DNA from: an uncultured bacterium
GTDB lineage: Bacteria; Bacteroidota; Bacteroidia; Chitinophagales; CAIODY01
Direction: 5' to 3'
DNA length: 7,288 nt
NCBI GenBank assembly: GCA_903871715.1
Contig: CAIQHW010000469.1
Coordinates: 1 to 7,288, forward strand
Shown: positions 1 through 6,415 of the stretch, piece by piece
How the letters are laid out: every line of letters starts with the position of its first letter
Position numbering within the stretch: the stretch's first letter is position 1
Notes under the pieces: generated by a model
Database searches by the model: none
Told to the model about the DNA's origin: nothing
The model's input: the letters and a program-made list of their open reading frames with translations, nothing else
Program-made: the position numbers and the translations under genes

Positions 1-13
1 AGATAGCGCAGAT

Positions 14-118
14 GCTGGCGCAAGTTTCAGCGTAGATTTGTGTAGAGCGAACTTGTGCCAAAGTGTAAAGGCACAAGTCGGCAAACGCTAAACGGCTTTG
101 CTTCAGACTTGCGCCAGC
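14..118. repeat. Palindromic intergenic element, probably a dispersed repeat
   Basis: A perfect 12-bp inverted repeat (GCTGGCGCAAGT at 14-25, its complement at 107-118) encloses a second stem (29-33 with 85-89) and a 9-bp hairpin (ACTTGTGCC at 51-59 with 70-78, loop 60-69). A 5-bp stem 81-85/97-101 is a competing fold. Bases 1-120 are 50% GC, whereas 121-210 are 26% GC, so the element stands out from its surroundings. It lies directly upstream of the T9SS gene and holds no convincing gene. The nested-palindrome form resembles a REP/MITE-like or structured-RNA repeat. I have a general impression that similar sequences recur between genes in Bacteroidota genomes, but I could not check this, and only one copy is in the window. 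The true ends may extend slightly beyond the outer stem. Confidence 0.6.
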
Positions 119-210
119 TAGACCAGAAGCAATACAACGATATAGTTATTAAACATTATTTAAGGATGCAGAGTATTCCAAATCATTAATTTTCAAACAA
201 ACTTATTAAA

Positions 211-1683
211 ATGAAGAAAGTTTTAGTCGCATTATTTTTGTTAATAGTCTTATCTACAAAAGTCTATTCACAAACAGATTTATTTTGGAAATTAGGTGCG
301 AAAGGTGAATTGAGTTTCAAAACAGGCAGCCCAGTTGTATCAAGTGATACCGCTTGGGTATGTATGTTCATGGCATCAACTTGCATAAGTGATAACGCAG
401 GCAATTCACTATTCTACACTAATGGGTTTCAAGTATTCAATAAAAATGATGCTCAAATGCCCAATGGGAAAGGGTTTAATGCAGGTACATTATCAAATCC
501 ATATTATACTGGTGGTTGTTATCCCTTAACTCGAAGCAGCATATTTATTCCTTTTCCAAATGATACTAATAGATTCTACCTCTTTTATGAAAATATGGAA
601 TGGGGTATTGAAGGGAATAAATACCCTGACAAACTTCGTTATTTAGTAATTGATAAATCATTGAATAACGGACTTGGTGATGTAATTGGTAAGGATTCAG
701 TTTTAATTCAAAATGATACCTTAATTGATGGCTCAATTTTAGCCATGAAACATGGAAATGGAAAGGATTATTGGTTATTGGCAAGAAAATATTGGAGCAA
801 TAAATTTTTTGTATTTTTGATTGATAAAAATGGAATCACCCGAATTCCTGACCAATTTATTGGTACTACCTATTTAGAAAATTATCAGCAATGTGGTGCA
901 TCAAGTTCCAATATAGAAAATAATAAATTAAGCTACAACTTTGCTTCTTTTAACACAACTCCAAAAATTCGCCCTGGTCAAATAGATTTATATGATTTTG
1001 ATAGATGTACTGGTACTTTGAGCAACTATAAACAAGTGGTGATTGATAATATAATTGATACATTAAATGCTGTTTCAGTTTGCTTTTCAACAAATAATCG
1101 CTTTTTATATATAAGCGATAATTATAAAATTTGGCAATTAGATTTGAATGCTGCAAACATTTTGAAAAGCAGGATTATGGTTGGTGCAAGGTTGCCAAGT
1201 GAAACTTATGATTTTTATGAAATCAAGAATGCTGTTGATGGAAAAATATATGTGGCTGGTGGTGCTTGCAGATACTTACATGTCATCAATTCACCTGATA
1301 GTTTTGGTTTAGCTTGTAATTTTGTTCAAAAGCAAATTGATTTAGGGGTGGGTAAATACAGCACAGGTGGCTTACCCAACGAACCTAATTTTGCTTTAGG
1401 TGCAATTAATTGTAGTATAGGTATTGAAAATGTGAACACAGAAAATGATGGGTTTAATATTTATCCTAACCCAACCCATTCATCTTTCACCATCAATTTT
1501 TCAAATGATTGGAATAATGCTGCCATCAAGGTTTTCAATCTTACAGGTCAAATGATTGTTGAAAAACAAAATCAAAACGGAAAACAATTTCAAGTTGATT
1601 TATCCAACCAATCAGCAGGCATTTATTTTGTTGAAGTGCAAAACGCCACCAACATTTACCGCAGCAAAGTGGTGAAGGAATAA
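211..1683 (+). CDS. T9SS type A sorting domain-containing secreted protein
   Basis: This 490-residue protein is predicted to be exported to the periplasm by Sec and then across the outer membrane by the type IX secretion system. Residues 1-20 form a signal peptide (MKK start, hydrophobic core 4-14, cleavage near YSQ). Residues 22-405 look like a beta-propeller or WD/YncE-like body: repeated beta-rich units, a YDFDRCTGTLS segment at 261-271, and a PNEPNFALG segment at 389-397 like the one that closes many Bacteroidota propeller cargo proteins. Residues 415-490 are a typical type A sorting domain: NIYPNP at 417-422, then VFNLTGQ at 441-447, and GIYFVEV at 470-476, ending KVVKE. Nine cysteines lie in the body and none in the sorting domain. 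The start follows directly from the signal peptide. No enzymatic motif was seen, so the substrate or ligand is unknown. It appears to be monocistronic and converges with the PspC gene across 18 bp. No good promoter was found; TAATTTTC at 187-194 is a weak -7 candidate. Confidence 0.9.
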   Translation: MKKVLVALFLLIVLSTKVYSQTDLFWKLGAKGELSFKTGSPVVSSDTAWVCMFMASTCISDNAGNSLFYTNGFQVFNKNDAQMPNGKGFNAGTLSNPYYTGGCYPLTRSSIFIPFPNDTNRFYLFYENMEWGIEGNKYPDKLRYLVIDKSLNNGLGDVIGKDSVLIQNDTLIDGSILAMKHGNGKDYWLLARKYWSNKFFVFLIDKNGITRIPDQFIGTTYLENYQQCGASSSNIENNKLSYNFASFNTTPKIRPGQIDLYDFDRCTGTLSNYKQVVIDNIIDTLNAVSVCFSTNNRFLYISDNYKIWQLDLNAANILKSRIMVGARLPSETYDFYEIKNAVDGKIYVAGGACRYLHVINSPDSFGLACNFVQKQIDLGVGKYSTGGLPNEPNFALGAINCSIGIENVNTENDGFNIYPNPTHSSFTINFSNDWNNAAIKVFNLTGQMIVEKQNQNGKQFQVDLSNQSAGIYFVEVQNATNIYRSKVVKE

Positions 1684-1701
1684 AAATTCTTGAACCAAAA
1701 A

Positions 1702-3261
1702 TTATTGCGCCAATCGCAATCCATTGCTCGTCATCACCCAATTTTGCTCAATAATTTTGTCATCATCCCAATCTTGATATTGTGGTTGAAAAAACTTTTC
1801 GTCCATCAAATCCAAAGCATCTTTTGTAAAATGAATGGGTTTGTTTGATGGAATTTGCAAAGTTAAATCCACATGATGATTCCGCCATAACTGGTTTTGA
1901 GCCTTTCTAAAATAATGTGGCAAAATAATTACCGAATCTTTTTGAACAGGTTGATAAGCCATTTCTTCGGCTCGTTGTTTGGCAGTTTCATTGCTGCTGC
2001 CCGATGCCGTTTTATTGATGATTAAATGCATCATCGAATCGGGCGATGTGGCCAAAGCCAAATCCACATTAGCATTCAGCAAAGTGTCAAACAAAATGTT
2101 TCTTCCCGAATGCACACCAAAAATTGAAATATTGAAATCCTTTTTGTGCTTTTTAAACTGCCAATTTTCCACATCCACATAAACTGTTTTTGCTTTTGTA
2201 TTTTGAAAAACAACTTCTTGTTTCACCGTTTCTTGATGTTTAAAATCGTTGCTCACTTCTTCAGCCACGATAAATAAATAAACGATTGACCCAAACCAAA
2301 CCACTGTTAATGAGGTTTTTAGCCAATTCCCCATGGGTTGTGCATGAAAAATCAGTCGAATTAATTTGTAAATAATAGCAGCAATGGGAATAAAAACAAT
2401 GGCAAAAATGCTCATCACAACCAAGCTGGCATGTGTTGTAGAACTAATAAATGTAGGCGCAGCAAAGGGTATAGCAAACCCAGTTGAAATAAAAACGGCA
2501 ATTATCACAATTGCAATAGGAACTAAAATCATCAAGCCCAAAATTAAAAATGCAAAAGCAATGATTTTAAAAACGGTTCTTGCAAAGTCGGTAAAGCCGC
2601 TATAGCTGCGGTTTTGAACATATTCGTTTTTCATGCGCTCAAAATGTTCTTTTACATCTTGTGCCTCTCTTTGCACATTTTGTTTTACATGTTCAAATGT
2701 AAAAGGCTTGCCTTGCATCGCCATTTTTTCGGCAGAAGTATTTGCTTTTGGAATCGCAATCCAACACACCAAATAAATTAAAAAAGCCGAGCCGCCCACA
2801 AAAAATAAAGCCACAAAAACCAATCGCATAATAATGGGGTCGATGCCAAAATAAGCCGCCAAGCCGCTACAAACACCAGCTAACACTTTGTCATCGGGGT
2901 TGCGATAAATGCGCCGAAATGGATTAGTGGTGCTAAAAAATGGTGGTTGATTTTGATTACCACCATCATTGTTTTGTGTCGATTTATTTTCTTCAGCAAA
3001 CTCTTTAAACTGCTCCGGTTGCCCCATTAACTGCATCACTTCTGTCATATCTTTTGGCAAAATGGCCTGTGCGCCATCCGAAATTTTTTGTTGAAACAGT
3101 TCTGCAATGCGACTTTCCACATCTTGATAAACTTCGTTGGAAGAAGGAGAAGTGCCTAAATGCGTTTTAATTTCACTCAAATATTTTTTCAACGAATCGT
3201 ATGCCGATTCATCAATTTGAAAAATGATACCACATAAATTAATGCTGATTATTTTGTTCAT
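1702..3261 (-). CDS. PspC domain-containing membrane protein (HAAS-like N-terminus)
   Basis: This is a 519-residue inner-membrane protein. Residues 1-90 form a soluble alpha/beta and helical region with an ExxxDVESRIAELF-type helix (43-56) and a MGQPEQF turn (79-85). It resembles the HAAS-like domain often encoded beside PadR regulators. A Gln/Asn-rich linker (93-112) leads into a PspC domain at about 115-174, with the core VLAGVCSGLAAYFGIDP (126-142) followed by a membrane segment at 146-170. Further membrane segments lie at about 229-260, 280-306 and 314-333. The C-terminal 175 residues are soluble and beta-rich, similar to the GIN/DUF2807-type tails of Bacteroidota PspC proteins. PspC proteins sense or respond to envelope stress in proteobacteria; the Bacteroidota role is inferred. 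The gene lies 34 bp downstream of padR on the same strand, so the two are probably co-transcribed and PadR-controlled. The ATG has an A-rich leader and no Shine-Dalgarno sequence. Confidence 0.9.
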   Translation of the reverse strand: MNKIISINLCGIIFQIDESAYDSLKKYLSEIKTHLGTSPSSNEVYQDVESRIAELFQQKISDGAQAILPKDMTEVMQLMGQPEQFKEFAEENKSTQNNDGGNQNQPPFFSTTNPFRRIYRNPDDKVLAGVCSGLAAYFGIDPIIMRLVFVALFFVGGSAFLIYLVCWIAIPKANTSAEKMAMQGKPFTFEHVKQNVQREAQDVKEHFERMKNEYVQNRSYSGFTDFARTVFKIIAFAFLILGLMILVPIAIVIIAVFISTGFAIPFAAPTFISSTTHASLVVMSIFAIVFIPIAAIIYKLIRLIFHAQPMGNWLKTSLTVVWFGSIVYLFIVAEEVSNDFKHQETVKQEVVFQNTKAKTVYVDVENWQFKKHKKDFNISIFGVHSGRNILFDTLLNANVDLALATSPDSMMHLIINKTASGSSNETAKQRAEEMAYQPVQKDSVIILPHYFRKAQNQLWRNHHVDLTLQIPSNKPIHFTKDALDLMDEKFFQPQYQDWDDDKIIEQNWVMTSNGLRLAQ

Positions 3262-3295
3262 GGTTGTGTATTTTTTATTTTGATTTAAATGTTTT

Positions 3296-3619
3296 TTATC
3301 GAGTTATTTTTTCTACTGCAAATGATAATTCTTTCCAAGTTTTATTCATTTCTTTTAAAACTGTTTCGCCCAAAACTGTTATTTGATAATACTTTCGTGG
3401 CGGTCCGCTTTTCGATTCTTCCCAACTATATTTTAGCAAGCCATCATTTTTTAATCGCGTTAATAATGGATACAAAGTGCCTTCTACAACCAAAATTTTT
3501 CCGTCTTTCAGTTGCTTAATAATATCGCTGGCATACGCTTCATTGTTGGAAATGATAGAAAGAATGCAAAATTCCAACACACCTTTTCGCATTTGCGATT
3601 GAATATTTTCTACGTTCAT
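3296..3619 (-). CDS. PadR family transcriptional regulator
   Basis: This 107-residue protein is the size of a minimal (subfamily-2) PadR repressor. It is a winged helix-turn-helix: helix 1 contains RKGVLEFCILSII (11-23), then YASDIIKQL (29-37), the recognition helix and PadR signature EGTLYPLLTRLKNDGLL (46-62), and the wing with SGPPRKYYQIT (71-81). A C-terminal helix (82-105) is the expected dimerisation element. It is the first gene of an operon with the PspC membrane protein, a common PadR arrangement in which the regulator represses its own operon. A dyad overlapping the -33 element of its promoter (3665-3683) is the likely binding site. The inducing signal is not visible in the sequence; the partner protein suggests envelope state. 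The start codon is the only ATG upstream of the domain and follows an AT-rich leader. Confidence 0.95.
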   Translation of the reverse strand: MNVENIQSQMRKGVLEFCILSIISNNEAYASDIIKQLKDGKILVVEGTLYPLLTRLKNDGLLKYSWEESKSGPPRKYYQITVLGETVLKEMNKTWKELSFAVEKITR

Positions 3620-3642
3620 TTTTTATTCGTTTTTTGTCGGGG

Positions 3643-3674
3643 CAAAGATAAACCATTTTAAAGGTACTATGCAA
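3643..3674 (-). promoter_or_regulatory. Promoter of the padR-pspC operon
   Basis: Read on the minus strand, TATCTTTG (3643-3650) matches the Bacteroidota -7 consensus TAnnTTTG exactly. A TTG (3672-3674) lies 21 bp upstream as the -33 element. The -7 motif ends 23 bp before the padR ATG, implying a short leader. Confidence 0.65.
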
Positions 3675-3686
3675 TACAAGGTACTA
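3661..3686. promoter_or_regulatory. Probable PadR operator
   Basis: The imperfect palindrome TACnnTGnAnTnCAnnGTA spans 3665-3683 and is centred on 3674. It sits inside two direct copies of AAGGTACTA (3661-3669 and 3678-3686), which are 17 bp apart. It overlaps the -33 element of the padR promoter, where a bound dimer would block RNA polymerase. PadR proteins bind dyads of about this size with TG/CA half-site bases. That PadR binds here is an inference from position and symmetry. Confidence 0.5.
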
Positions 3687-3736
3687 AAAGTTATCAACAT
3701 TCTATTTTTTCAGTAAAATGTTTTCGTTTCATCATC

Positions 3737-3763
3737 TTGCAAAACTTATTTTTTCTAACTTTG
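3737..3763 (+). promoter_or_regulatory. Promoter of the exported Lys/Ala-rich protein gene
   Basis: TAACTTTG at 3756-3763 is an exact TAnnTTTG -7 element, followed by GGGCGC. TTG at 3737-3739 is the best -33 candidate, with a 16-bp spacer that is slightly short. The -7 motif ends 21 bp before the ATG at 3785. Because it lies inside the region a longer reading frame from TTG 3737 would cover, it supports the downstream start. Confidence 0.6.
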
Positions 3764-3784
3764 GGCGCAAAACATAATTCAATC

Positions 3785-4771
3785 ATGAAGAAAATATTTT
3801 TGGTGCTTGTCGGTTTATCGATGCTGAACATCACAGCCAAAGCGCAAGACGAGTTTTTAAACGACTTAATAAATTTGTGGAACAATAAAAAATTCGATAA
3901 AGTTTATTTGCCTTTAAAAGAATATAAAGACAGCAAAAAAATTAGCGGCGATTTTGAAATTGATTACATGATTGCATCCAGCGCCAGCCGCAGCAATGGT
4001 AACGCAGCTGATGTAAAAACTTTGTTTGATGATTTATCTAAGAATTATACTTTCAAAACCGAAGACGAAGAATTTATTAAAACCCAAGCCACACCTGCAA
4101 AATATGAGCATGGCAAAAATGCACGAATGGATGCCGAATACATTGCTAATCGTGGAAAAGCTGGTGATAAAACAAGCAAAGAAGTACCACATCCATTAGG
4201 CAAAGTTGATTTGCAAAAAATAGAAGCGCAAAAAATTGCGCAGCAAAAAAAAGCAGAAGCACAACAACTTGCTGATCAAAAAAAGAAAGAAGTTGCTGAA
4301 AAAATGGCTCAAAAAAAAGCAGCCGATGATGCCAAGAAAGCCGCTGCCAAAGCCAAGTTAGATTCGTTGGCTGCAGCAAAAGATAAAACTGTGGCACCAA
4401 CTGATTCATCAAAAACAGAAAGCGATGAAGTAAAAGATTATAACAATCCTGCGAAAGACTCTAAAACATTGGCTTCCAAGGCTGGTGATAAAACTAAAAC
4501 TACTGCTTCGGCAAAAAAAGATGATGGCAAAAAAGTGATGAATGCAAAAGATAAAATGTCGGCTGCAATGGCTGATAAAACTGGTGCTACGACAAAAACA
4601 AGCGGCGATATTATTCGCAAACCCAACGTAACTCAAATTATTAAAGGTGATAGAACCATTACCGTAAAAGCAGGCTACACCTACATTGTACGCACCGATT
4701 CGATTTTTGAAATGCCGCCACCTGCCGCAAAAAAACCAATGGGTGCTGTGGCAACGCCAGTAAAAAAATAG
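3785..4771 (+). CDS. Exported Lys/Ala-rich helical protein, function unknown
   Basis: This 328-residue protein is not assigned to a family. Residues 1-20 form a signal peptide (MKKIFLVLVGLSMLNITAKA, followed by QD), so it is predicted to be periplasmic or envelope-exposed. Residues 22-120 look globular and helical, with a short motif of the TPR-like type (about 23-100), ending near MDAEYIANRGKAGDK. Residues 140-200 are a charged Lys/Ala/Gln helix that should form a TolA-like single helix or coiled coil. Residues 200-275 are low-complexity, Lys/Thr/Ser/Asp-rich and probably disordered. Residues 276-310 form a short non-repetitive segment (RKPNVTQIIKGDRTITV, then GYTYIVRTDSIFEMPPP) that reads like a small beta module. 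The ATG at 3785 was chosen over an in-frame TTG at 3737 because it starts the signal peptide and lies after a consensus -7 element. The gene diverges from the padR operon and ends at a strong terminator, so it is probably monocistronic. Confidence 0.85.
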   Translation: MKKIFLVLVGLSMLNITAKAQDEFLNDLINLWNNKKFDKVYLPLKEYKDSKKISGDFEIDYMIASSASRSNGNAADVKTLFDDLSKNYTFKTEDEEFIKTQATPAKYEHGKNARMDAEYIANRGKAGDKTSKEVPHPLGKVDLQKIEAQKIAQQKKAEAQQLADQKKKEVAEKMAQKKAADDAKKAAAKAKLDSLAAAKDKTVAPTDSSKTESDEVKDYNNPAKDSKTLASKAGDKTKTTASAKKDDGKKVMNAKDKMSAAMADKTGATTKTSGDIIRKPNVTQIIKGDRTITVKAGYTYIVRTDSIFEMPPPAAKKPMGAVATPVKK

Positions 4772-4792
4772 ACCAAAAATATTTCAACAAAC

Positions 4793-4836
4793 AAAATAGG
4801 AAGCATCTTTTTTGGGGATGCTTCCTATTTTTATTT
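4793..4836 (+). terminator. Rho-independent terminator after the Lys/Ala-rich protein gene
   Basis: A perfect 15-bp stem (4793-4807 with 4817-4831) encloses a 9-base loop (4808-4816) and is followed by a T-rich tail (TATTTT region, to 4836). The hairpin begins 21 bases after the stop codon at 4769-4771. Because the left flank is A-rich, it could also terminate transcription from the right, although no gene there points this way. It ends 10 bp before the yggS start codon. Confidence 0.9.
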
Positions 4837-4846
4837 TCAGATAAAA

Positions 4847-5524
4847 ATGATTTTAAAAGAAAATTATTTAGCGATAAGAAAAGAATTGAGCGATAAAAAT
4901 GTTCAACTGATTACTGTTTCTAAAACTAAGCCAGTAGATGATTTACGAGAGTTATTTTTGTTGGGGCAAAAAGCATTTGGCGAAAATTATGTGCAAGAAT
5001 TGGTAGAAAAACAGCCACAATTATCTAGTGAAATAGAATGGCATTTTATTGGTCATTTGCAAAGCAATAAAGTGAAAATGATTGCGCCATTTGTTCATAC
5101 CATTCATGCTGTAGACAGTTTCAGTTTGTTGTTGGAAATTGAAAAACAAGCTGCAAAATGTAATCGCACCATCAATTGTTTGTTGCAAATTCATATTGCT
5201 GATGAAGCCACAAAATTTGGATTAACTGAAAATGAATTGTTGGAAATTTTAGAAAAAATAAAATCAATGCCTTTGAAACATGCTGTGATAGATGGTTTGA
5301 TGGGAATGGCAACTTTTACTGAAGATGAATCAAAAATTGAAAATGAATTTCGGCTGTTAAAATTATTGTTTGAAAAAGTGAAAAATGATTTTTTAAAAAG
5401 CGAAAAATCGTTTCAACAAATTTCGATGGGCATGAGCAGCGATTATAAAATTGCTGTGGCGCAAGGCAGCACTATGGTTCGCATTGGCAGCTTGATTTTT
5501 GGAGAAAGAAATTATCAGCAATAA
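4847..5524 (+). CDS. yggS: YggS/PLPBP family pyridoxal phosphate homeostasis protein
   Basis: This 225-residue protein is a single TIM-barrel-like domain of the alanine-racemase N-terminal fold. It binds pyridoxal 5'-phosphate (PLP) and maintains the cytosolic PLP and amino/keto-acid balance, with no known catalytic turnover. The PLP lysine is K26 in VSKTKP (24-29), equivalent to K36 of E. coli YggS. Other family motifs are FGENYVQE (44-51), EWHFIGHLQSNK (64-75), the GLMGMATF strand (150-157), the phosphate-binding SMGMSSDY (193-200), and GSTMVRIGSLIFG (207-219). The length is close to the family's usual 220-235. The N-terminus is about 10 residues shorter than the E. coli protein, and no in-frame start lies upstream. 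The gene sits 10 bp after a terminator and has no clear promoter of its own, so how it is transcribed is open. It converges with the response regulator gene across 18 bp. Confidence 0.95.
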   Translation: MILKENYLAIRKELSDKNVQLITVSKTKPVDDLRELFLLGQKAFGENYVQELVEKQPQLSSEIEWHFIGHLQSNKVKMIAPFVHTIHAVDSFSLLLEIEKQAAKCNRTINCLLQIHIADEATKFGLTENELLEILEKIKSMPLKHAVIDGLMGMATFTEDESKIENEFRLLKLLFEKVKNDFLKSEKSFQQISMGMSSDYKIAVAQGSTMVRIGSLIFGERNYQQ

Positions 5525-5542
5525 AAAAATCGAGGAGAAAAA

Positions 5543-6208
5543 TTATTCCGTCAATCCATTTGCCATGGCATATTTTATTAAGCCAGCAATATTATGAACG
5601 TTGATTTTTTTCATGATGTTGGTGCGATGTGTATCTACAGTACGTGGGCTACGAATAAGCTTTTCAGCAATTTCGGCATTGGAATAGCCTTCTACAATCA
5701 ACTTGATAATTTCAATTTCACGAGTGGTTAAATGGTCTTTTTGAATCGTTGCATTTGCGGCTTTCATTTTTTCTTTTGTAGCTGCAAAATTGTTCATCAT
5801 TTCTTCGCTTACATCACTGCTAAAATATTTGCTGCCATTTGCCACTTTTCTAATCGCACTTATCAATTCATCTTTTGAAGTGTTTTTCAAAATGTAGCCC
5901 GATGCGCCTGCATCCAGCATTTTGGTGATGATTGGTCCTTCTTTTACCATCGTTAAAGCCAACACTTTTACATCAGGATAATGTTCTTTCACTTCACGAG
6001 TGGTGGTGATGCCATCTTTCACAGGCATATTTATATCCATCAAAATCACGTCAATTTTTCTTCGTGTAAGCACATCCAACACTTCATCGCCATGATTGGC
6101 TTCATCCACAATATCTATATCTGGTGCGTCTTTCAACAATAAATTAATACCATCTAAAATTAATTGATGGTCATCTGCTAATAAAATTTTTATGCGTTCG
6201 ATTGCCAT
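5543..6208 (-). CDS. NarL/LuxR-family response regulator
   Basis: This 221-residue cytoplasmic two-component regulator has an N-terminal receiver domain (about 6-122): acidic residues D12 and D13 in LLADDH, phospho-acceptor D58 in ILMDINMP, T86 in LALTM and K108 in GYILKN are all present, so it should be phosphorylatable. A linker (123-155) leads to a LuxR-type helix-turn-helix (about 158-216) with LTTREIEIIKLIVEGYSNAEIA (160-181), RTVDTHRTNIMKKI (189-202) and NIAGLIKYA (206-214). Such proteins bind promoter DNA as phosphorylated dimers. No histidine kinase gene is in the window, so the partner is encoded elsewhere or beyond the edges. The gene diverges from the LolA-like gene (207 bp between starts) and has a probable promoter at 6241-6275. 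Target genes cannot be inferred from the sequence. Confidence 0.95.
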   Translation of the reverse strand: MAIERIKILLADDHQLILDGINLLLKDAPDIDIVDEANHGDEVLDVLTRRKIDVILMDINMPVKDGITTTREVKEHYPDVKVLALTMVKEGPIITKMLDAGASGYILKNTSKDELISAIRKVANGSKYFSSDVSEEMMNNFAATKEKMKAANATIQKDHLTTREIEIIKLIVEGYSNAEIAEKLIRSPRTVDTHRTNIMKKINVHNIAGLIKYAMANGLTE

Positions 6209-6240
6209 AATTTTGATAGTGTTTTAAAATGAGAATAGTG

Positions 6241-6275
6241 TAAAGGTAGTTACTTAATTAATTTTTCGTTGCAAA
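6241..6275 (-). promoter_or_regulatory. Possible promoter of the response regulator gene
   Basis: On the minus strand, TACCTTTA (6241-6248) matches the TAnnTTTG -7 element in all but the last base. TTTG (6272-6275) lies upstream with a 23-bp spacer, at the long end of the accepted range. The -7 motif ends 32 bp before the ATG. Confidence 0.45.
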
Positions 6276-6366
6276 TATCTACATGCAAATGCACAAATAA
6301 AAGCCATCGTATAGTTTTTTTTATACGCATTGAAAGGGTATATGTTTTTGAAAAGTGAAAAAAGTA

Positions 6367-6393
6367 TTGGCACGATTTTACGTTGTACATTTG
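6367..6393 (+). promoter_or_regulatory. Promoter of the LolA-like gene
   Basis: TACATTTG at 6386-6393 is an exact TAnnTTTG -7 element. TTG at 6367-6369 is the -33 candidate, with a 16-bp spacer. The -7 motif ends 22 bp before the ATG at 6416. It lies across the region of an in-frame TTG (6383) that would otherwise give a longer protein, which supports the ATG start. Confidence 0.6.
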
Positions 6394-6415
6394 CAAACAT
6401 TTTTCAAAAACACAA

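Noticed and set aside
46..189. A short open frame running through the palindromic element (stop at 187-189)
   Set aside because: It has no credible start or leader and no hydrophobic, repeat or domain signature, and it crosses the inverted repeats. Adjacent frames are similarly open, as expected for a 50% GC structured repeat.
187..194. TAATTTTC as a -7 element for the T9SS gene
   Set aside because: It differs from consensus at the last base, has no TTG at a suitable distance, and would leave only 16 bp to the start codon.
1979..2605. Two plus-strand open frames opposite the PspC gene (1979-2182 and 2384-2605)
   Set aside because: They are short, have no domain signature, and lie inside a well-supported gene on the other strand.
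3737..3784. In-frame TTG giving 16 extra N-terminal residues to the Lys/Ala-rich protein
   Set aside because: The signal peptide starts at the ATG at 3785, and the extension covers a consensus -7 promoter element.
4146..4636. Open frames on the minus strand opposite the Lys/Ala-rich region
   Set aside because: Low-complexity, Phe/Leu-rich translations are the expected antisense image of Lys/Ala/Gln codons. No start context or domain was seen.
6308..6327. Small hairpin (CGTATA / TATACG with an 8-base loop) between the response regulator and LolA-like promoters
   Set aside because: A 6-bp A/T-rich stem is expected by chance here and lies outside both predicted transcripts.
6383..6415. In-frame TTG giving 11 extra residues to the LolA-like protein
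   Set aside because: The signal peptide starts at the ATG at 6416, and the extension overlaps a TAnnTTTG element.
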